A stretch of DNA of 64,000 nucleotides, taken from the NCBI GenBank assembly GCA_031002005.1, contig CM061921.1, forward strand, positions 150,631,283-150,695,282. The letters are read 5' to 3'. The stretch comes from Vandiemenella viatica (taxonomy: Eukaryota > Arthropoda > Insecta > Orthoptera > Morabidae). Shown piece by piece: positions 59,191 through 64,000 of the stretch (its first letter is position 1; the number at the start of each line of letters is the position of its first letter). Made by a program: the position numbers and the translations under genes. The notes under the pieces were generated by a model, which searched no databases, was not told the origin of the DNA, and saw only the letters and a list, made by a program, of their open reading frames with translations.

Positions 59191-59395
59191 TTTGGTTATT
59201 TAATTTTATCTAATAAAAGTCAATTAATGCTTCTTCAATATCCAGAACCAAGAAACTTACTCACGAAAAACAAATGCAAAACGAGTACTCAAGTTCAGAG
59301 ACAATACAACTCATTACTCAAGTTCCATTACAGAGACAAATAACCATGGAGGAATGGGAGGAATTTCCTTCCTCCATGCAAATAACAGGACAGAG

Positions 59396-60629
59396 TAGAG
59401 ATGGGTCACAAATAACTAAGCGGCTACAAATAACCGTTATTTTAAAAACGCCGTTTAGAAAGTAGCGGCCAAAACGATAACTGGAGTTATTCAAATAACG
59501 GTCAGCACTTCCCTCTCTGACAGCGCTGTGACTGTTCGTCGACCGTCCGCTACGAGTGCATCAGTCACCGCTTACCTCTCTCACCGTTATTAATTGCAAT
59601 AAATACCACTAGGTGACACTACCATCGCAAAATAATAGTTATTAACTACGATAGCGATCACTAGAGGACACCACCTATGTAAACCGCTTTTTCCAACCTC
59701 TAACCGTTATTAACTGCGATAGCGCCCAACAGATGTCGCTACTGCTGACGACGTTAAATACTACTTTGCAGGTGTTATTTGCGATAGGGTCCAAAATTTA
59801 TCATCTCTCTACGACTTAGTGACCATTAAACTGGTTTTCAGCATCCATCCTTCCATCAAAAACCACTTGATTATGCTTTTTGTTACAGCTGCTACATGTG
59901 TTATATCGTCTTTGCCAGTTGAAGGCGTTATTAACTTCGATAGCGATCACTAGAGGACATCACTTATGTAAACCGCTTTTTCCAACCTCCAACCGTTATT
60001 AACTGCGATAGCGCGCAACAGATGTCGCTACTGCTAACGACGTTAAATACTACTTTGCAGGTGTTATTTGCGATAGGGTCCAAAATTTATCATCTCTCTA
60101 CGACTTAGTGACCATTAAACTGGTTTTCAGCATCCATCCTTCCATCAAAAACCACTTGATTATGCTTTTTGTTACAGCTGCTACATGTGTTATATCGTCT
60201 TTGCCAGTTGAAGGCGTTATTAACTTCGATAGCGATCACTAGAGGACACCACCTATGTAAACAGCTTTTTAATACCTTTAACCGTTATTAACTGCGATAG
60301 CTACCAACAGATGGAGAAACCATCGAAAAGCGCTAGTATTTCCACAAGTCAATTAGTTTAAAACAGCAAATCATATTTACATTTCAAATTACTTTTATGT
60401 ACGTCTGAACAACATATTTAAATTGCAGCTGGTCTGTTATTGGGACACATTTACAACATATGTAAAGTATGCTATACATATAACTATAGCCACACAAAAC
60501 TTAATGCGAATTAATAGCCAGACTGAAAAATTGTTTACTTTCAGCAAAGTTAATCTTCTGTATTTGTTGCATATATTTATAAAAACTCATACTACAAATT
60601 CATTAGTTTCAAACAGAAAACTGCCCACT

Positions 60630-60662
<33 letters not shown>

Positions 60663-61113
60663 CGTACGTCCGTAAATCACGTTATACACAAACCGCTAAA
60701 GCTGGTCGTGTTAAAATTCTATATTAATTTATCAAGGCATCACTGCGACTTCTTAAACAAATACATAAACACAAGTCTAAGGCGTATATAAAGTCTCTGA
60801 CAGTTACTATGGAAGCCGCTTATTAGGAAGCCGCTTATTTGAAAGCCGCTATTCGTGACGTAAATAACGCTAATAAGCGGCTTTTCGTGACGTCAGGGCC
60901 GCTATATTCGTCACATCCGGTTATTTGACATTTCCAGCTTTTTTCAACAAGAGAAGAGCGTTTCTGAGCAGAGATTTTAGTAGCGTCACCACAGATATTA
61001 CTTCAGAACAAAATAACTATACGTTATTTCTAACGGTTAAAAAAAGCGGTTAGATAAAAGAAGCAATAACTGAATAACGTATTACTGGAAAAAAGCTGTT
61101 TTGCCCATCTCTA
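59396..61113. mobile_element. hAT-type non-autonomous element, 8-bp target duplication
   Basis: The ends TAGAGATGGG and CCCATCTCTA are exact inverted repeats of 10 bp, and both flanks carry GGACAGAG (59388-59395 and 61114-61121), the 8-bp duplication typical of hAT transposons. Many copies of AACCGTTATT/AATAACGG lie inside. There is a 289-bp tandem repeat in the middle and a T run of about 34 bp at about 60627-60660. No transposase gene. It sits 206 bp upstream of the GPATCH4 ATG. Confidence 0.95.
59638..60330. repeat. 289-bp tandem repeat inside the hAT element
   Basis: Unit 1 is 59638-59926, unit 2 is 59927-60215 (same 289-bp length, nearly identical), and a partial third unit runs 60216 to about 60330. 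Each starts GTTATTAACT(A/T)CGATAGCG. Copy-number differences between individuals are likely. Confidence 0.93.
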
Positions 61114-61317
61114 GGACAGAGAGTAACAGGAGGACTAATCATGGAAGAAGCATGGAGGAAGGAATTTATGGAGACGAGATAACGCGAAATCCGTGAAACC
61201 TCGTGAAAAAACTGTGCCTGCACGGCGGACATCGTAGGAGTACCAAAACATTGGGCTGTTTGCACTGTGTCAGCTGCTGAGAATATTTCATTTTCTAATA
61301 TTCTAAAGTTTTCTATA

Positions 61318-61388
61318 ATGCCAAGTTGTGATGCATATGGTTGCACAAACAGACGAGATAGGAAAAAACCTGGAATAGCGTTTCATAA
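61318..61388 (+). CDS. First exon of a THAP-domain protein
   Basis: ATG at 61318-61320; 71 nt encode MPSCDAYGCTNRRDRKKPG and IAFH plus two bases of a Lys codon. The donor is GTAAGT at 61389-61394. M-P-x-C-x4-GC-x-NR...K-x-G-x-x-FH is the start of a THAP zinc finger (C2CH), with Cys4 and Cys9 as the first ligands, and a splice site directly after FHK is common in this family. The rest of the domain must lie in downstream exons; I did not find the next exon before 64000. THAP domains occur both in host transcription factors and P-type transposases; the clean splice and the position favour a host gene. Confidence 0.8.
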
Positions 61389-62202
61389 GTAAGTCACATT
61401 GTAATTATCGTTCTTGAAGTATCTGACAGGCAACCGCAACATTAGTGCCATTCGCTATAAATTTATTCATTGCTCTCAATAGGATCATATTATTCTCAAA
61501 TTTTTGTTGGTGTAGTGTAGACAATTAGCATATGTTACTATTTTGCACCTGAAAAGCTAGCCTTATTGTAGACAAATGTTGGAAATTTAATTTAAACGGG
61601 TCATGTTTACATCGCGACACAGTGAATATGGTATTCTGCATGCATTACTCACTTTTAAGTTTACACTGAAATTGCACGATGAAATTAATCGTTATAATTT
61701 GTGCTGTGCGAACTACTAAACGTGATGAAATAAACTTTGTTGACGGAAATGTAGTTCGCGATGCATTTCTTGTGTTTAGATGTGTCTACATACTTTGATA
61801 TTGTAGCGGCAATATTAATGGAAATGTTGGCAGGTTGAAATGTGGTGTATACCAGAAGAGAACAAACAATTTATTTATTATTAGCTGTTAGCTTCAGATT
61901 TTTGAATGTACTGATTTTTCTAGCAAAATTATATAGGCCACTACCAGTACAATATCTTCTAAGTAAGCTCAGAAACTATGAGGTTTTATGAAGTATTAAT
62001 TTTTTAAAGCTCTAAACATTGACTTATGCTTTTTTTTAAATTTCAGATATTACTTGTTTCTGTTTGTAAATATGTCTACAAGTATATTTCTAGATTTTGA
62101 AATCTTCCTTGTCAATTACTGAAATAGAATGTGAAAATATAACCTATTTGAACATCAACTAAAATTTAAGGACTAGTTAATAAGAATTACCTGCTCATTA
62201 AG
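61389..62202. other. THAP gene intron 1, nothing recognised
   Basis: AT-rich sequence without coding similarity. Confidence 0.45.
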
Positions 62203-62720
62203 TTACGTCCGAATTCATCATCAAATATGGATATGGCGATAGTTTTTTTCTGGTCCAGGCCGCATTTCAACCTAACCACGTCAATTTTAAGGTACAATAT
62301 CTCGAGAACTAAGCGAGATATCAAAAAATCTTATTCTTTACTTTCAGTTTCCCTCATCGAGTTACATAAAAATTCGTCATCAAATTGCGGCGCCACGGTT
62401 ATCGTTGAATCCCCTCATAAACTAACAACCTCACTTTTGAGACACTATATCTCGCGAACTAAGCGAGATATCGAAAAATTTTATTCTTTATTTTCGATTT
62501 ATATCGTCGTGTTACATAAGAATCTATCACCAAATTTGACTTTGGGGACACGTTTCTTCTGAATTTCAACCAGAAACTCCACTCTTTTGAGACAGTATAT
62601 CTCGAGAACTAAGAACGATATCAAAAAATTTTATTCTTCATTTTTGATGTGTCTCGTCGAGTTACATAATAATCCATTATCAAATTGCGGTGCCACGGTT
62701 GTCTTATGATTCCCTTGAGG
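62203..62720. repeat. 150-bp tandem repeat, about 3.4 units
   Basis: Units start at 62203, 62362, 62512 and 62662 (TTACATAA or TTACGTCC). Each unit carries a CATCAAAT box, a TATCTCG(A/C)GAACTAAG box with a self-complementary core, and ATATC(A/G)AAAAATTTTATTCTT. The 111-codon open frame here is a by-product of the period (150 is divisible by three). The first unit also carries the inverted module CTGGTCCAGGC-CATTTCAACCTAACCACG shared with the element cluster at 54-57 kb. Confidence 0.85.
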
Positions 62721-63108
62721 TTTTTGTGCATATTTCCGTGTTTCTCCGGTCAAGCAATATGGAGGCCTCCCCTCCCCACTTCTCTCCACCCGGTTTCACT
62801 CCAGTATGTGGCGAAGGTCCCTTGCGTCGTCTCCATATATTCCTTCCTCCATGGGAGGAAGGAATTCCTCCATGGGACTAATTATCAGAGACAACTATTC
62901 CATCAATGTAAAGCAATGAAAATACGAAGAGACAAAACATTCATTTCTTAATATTTCAAATAGGTTGGCAGATATGAATAATAATTATTTGATATCCTGC
63001 AGAGTGAAATACCAAACTGATTAAATGAACTAATGAATCGATCCTAACCAGTTTACCCATAGTTCGATCATGTCGATTGTCGATTCGTCACGTATCCTGA
63101 GCACAATA
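62721..63108. other. Intronic or intergenic sequence with palindromic GGAGGAA motifs
   Basis: At 62838-62878 the sequence CCTCCATGGGAGGAAGGAAT and its neighbours form an imperfect palindrome. In inverted orientation it resembles 61126-61190 (CATGGAGGAAGGAAT-TATGG then AGACGA). Confidence 0.4.
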
Positions 63109-64000
63109 GCCTTTTTTTCCTATTATCTTTCACTCCCCCAGCTGAAGGCTGCGGGCGGGCCGCTGGAGAGCAGTAGCTCTATTCGGCCTTAGGATGAGAG
63201 TTTTTTTTAAATTTTTAAATTTATTTTCCTCATTTAATTACATTACATTTATTGAGTTTGGGGTTTATTAAATTACATTTATTGAGTTTGGGTTGTTGGG
63301 AAAAGGTATTATGGAGTCTTGGTGGTTCTGTGGACTTAACGTTCTTATTTTTTTCATGGGTTTAGTCCCCACTGGGGGGTTAGTGCTGATATTAACTGCG
63401 TAAGTAATTTGACAAGTTGTCTCATCTGGTGGATCTTGGCTCCCTCGGTTTGGTAGTGTTGTCCTTGGTGTTGAACACTGCCGTATTCCTGTTCTTGGTG
63501 GGATCGGTTTTTGACTTTGTGGGTCCATGCAGGCGGGACCCTGTCTTGTCTCGGTGCTGCACAGTTGCGCGTTTCCGCCTTCTTGGAGCCTTCTTTTCGG
63601 TTGGCGTTCTTCCAGTCGTGGCTGTGTCTGCCGCTGTTTGTATCTTGTCTGTTCTCCTTATCCTTTCCCGTAGAGATGGTCTTGGCATTGTTGTTTCTAC
63701 ATTTGGCGGCAATTGCTGTTTGCAGATTGCGACGGACAGGGCAGCCTGCGTACGCTGCTGAATGCGGTCCTCGGCAGTTTGCACATGTTGCTTCAGCGTC
63801 TCTGGATCTGCTGCAGTTTTTGGCATTATGTCGTTCTCCACAGCGGACACAGCGTTCTTCAGCGTGACAGTCCTTAGCATAGTGCCAGAATTTTTGGCAT
63901 CTGTAACACTGCTGCATGCTTGTCTTCTTTCCCGAGTTTCTTTTCTTGATATGTTTATCAGCCGACTTGTCGTTCGTATTAGCTGTTTTGTCGTTCATAT
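63109..64000 (-). mobile_element. Jockey-type LINE fragment: ORF1 and 3' end, ORF2 missing
   Basis: The minus-strand ORF1 part (63998-63354) is followed within 250 bp by an untranslated region with the twice-repeated CCCAAACTCAATAAATGTAA. Then comes a GC-rich 3' end (about 63190-63130, CCGAATAGAGCTACTGCTCT and CCAGCGGCCCGCCCGCAGCC) and a short A run. A normal ORF2 of about 2.7 kb does not fit. The element may extend beyond 64000 at its 5' side. Confidence 0.65.
63354..63998 (-). CDS. LINE ORF1 gag-like protein (5' side at the window edge)
   Basis: 214 codons from an ATG at 63998; the true start may lie outside the window. Three zinc knuckles in order: CYRCQKFWHYAKDC (C-X2-C-X4-H-X4-C), CVRCGERHNAKNC (C-X2-C-X3-H-X4-C) and CANCRGPHSAAYAGC (C-X2-C-X3-H-X6-C). 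This is the arrangement of Jockey-type ORF1 proteins. The tail is basic and Gln/Asn-rich (KEGSKKAETRN and following). An overlapping frame (63880-63422) may reflect a one-base shift. It likely bound element RNA. Confidence 0.72.
   Translation of the reverse strand: MNDKTANTNDKSADKHIKKRNSGKKTSMQQCYRCQKFWHYAKDCHAEERCVRCGERHNAKNCSRSRDAEATCANCRGPHSAAYAGCPVRRNLQTAIAAKCRNNNAKTISTGKDKENRQDTNSGRHSHDWKNANRKEGSKKAETRNCAAPRQDRVPPAWTHKVKNRSHQEQEYGSVQHQGQHYQTEGAKIHQMRQLVKLLTQLISALTPQWGLNP

Larger units (their letters stand above)
59191..61317. promoter_or_regulatory. Shared divergent promoter region of GPATCH4 and a THAP gene
   Basis: The two start codons are 2127 bp apart in head-to-head orientation. 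Taking away the hAT element (59396-61113) and one target copy leaves about 400 bp, the size of a compact bidirectional promoter. I see no TATA box that is clearly placed. The remaining original sequence is 59191-59395 and 61122-61317. That transcription starts on both sides of the hAT insertion is inference. Confidence 0.6.

Noticed and set aside
60423..60791. 122-codon open frame on plus
   Set aside because: It runs through a 30-base T tract giving a poly-Phe run, inside the hAT element. Fortuitous.
62227..62562. 111-codon open frame on plus
   Set aside because: It is produced by the 150-bp tandem repeat; the peptide simply repeats with the period and has no protein-like composition.

Overview
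This is eukaryotic genomic DNA from an arthropod, most likely an insect with a large, repeat-rich genome. A polyneopteran such as a stick insect or orthopteran is my guess. The evidence is AT-rich sequence, GT-AG introns, tRNA-derived SINEs and insect-type Helitron, mariner, Tc1, piggyBac, hAT and I-type LINE copies. The order is inference; the eukaryotic nature and the host gene are read directly from the sequence.

One host gene runs through almost the whole window on the minus strand: GPATCH4, a nucleolar G-patch protein. Five coding exons can be placed with splice sites and compatible phases: exon 1 at 59145-59190 (ATG), exon 2 at 57912-58078, exon 3 at 48453-48545, exon 4 at 17345-17487 and exon 5 at 1-323 (continues beyond base 1). 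They total 772 coding bases over 59 kb; introns are 1.1, 9.4, 31.0 and 17.0 kb. On the plus strand, head to head with GPATCH4, a first exon of a THAP-domain protein starts at 61318. Their intergenic region is 2.1 kb, of which 1.7 kb is a hAT element with a perfect 8-bp target duplication. The ancestral shared promoter was therefore only about 0.4 kb.

The rest is transposable elements, often nested. Intron 4 (324-17344) holds a Tigger-type derivative beside a decayed orphan ORF family, a complete-ended Helitron (6231-13817) whose Rep gene is split by a mariner-like element (8749-10284), a mariner remnant and a Tc1 element. Intron 3 (17488-48452) holds a second Tc1, a decayed Gypsy-type retrotransposon, a foldback element, a piggyBac deletion derivative, a probable Penelope-like remnant, and a full-length I-type LINE (35571-41401, 14-bp target duplication) inserted in an older LINE. 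Intron 2 (48546-57911) holds another old LINE and a cluster of palindromic elements sharing the core CTAGATTGCGAT; one more copy lies in intron 1. Thirteen copies of one tRNA-derived SINE are scattered over the introns, all in the sense of GPATCH4. The right edge holds tandem repeats and the ORF1 of another LINE.

The most interesting points are the shared 3' tail of the I-type LINE and the SINE (a probable mobilisation partnership), a five-hairpin array with covarying stems in the LINE 3' UTR, the mariner insertion inside the Helitron Rep two-tyrosine motif, the hAT element wedged in a bidirectional promoter, and the CTAGATTGCGAT element cluster.
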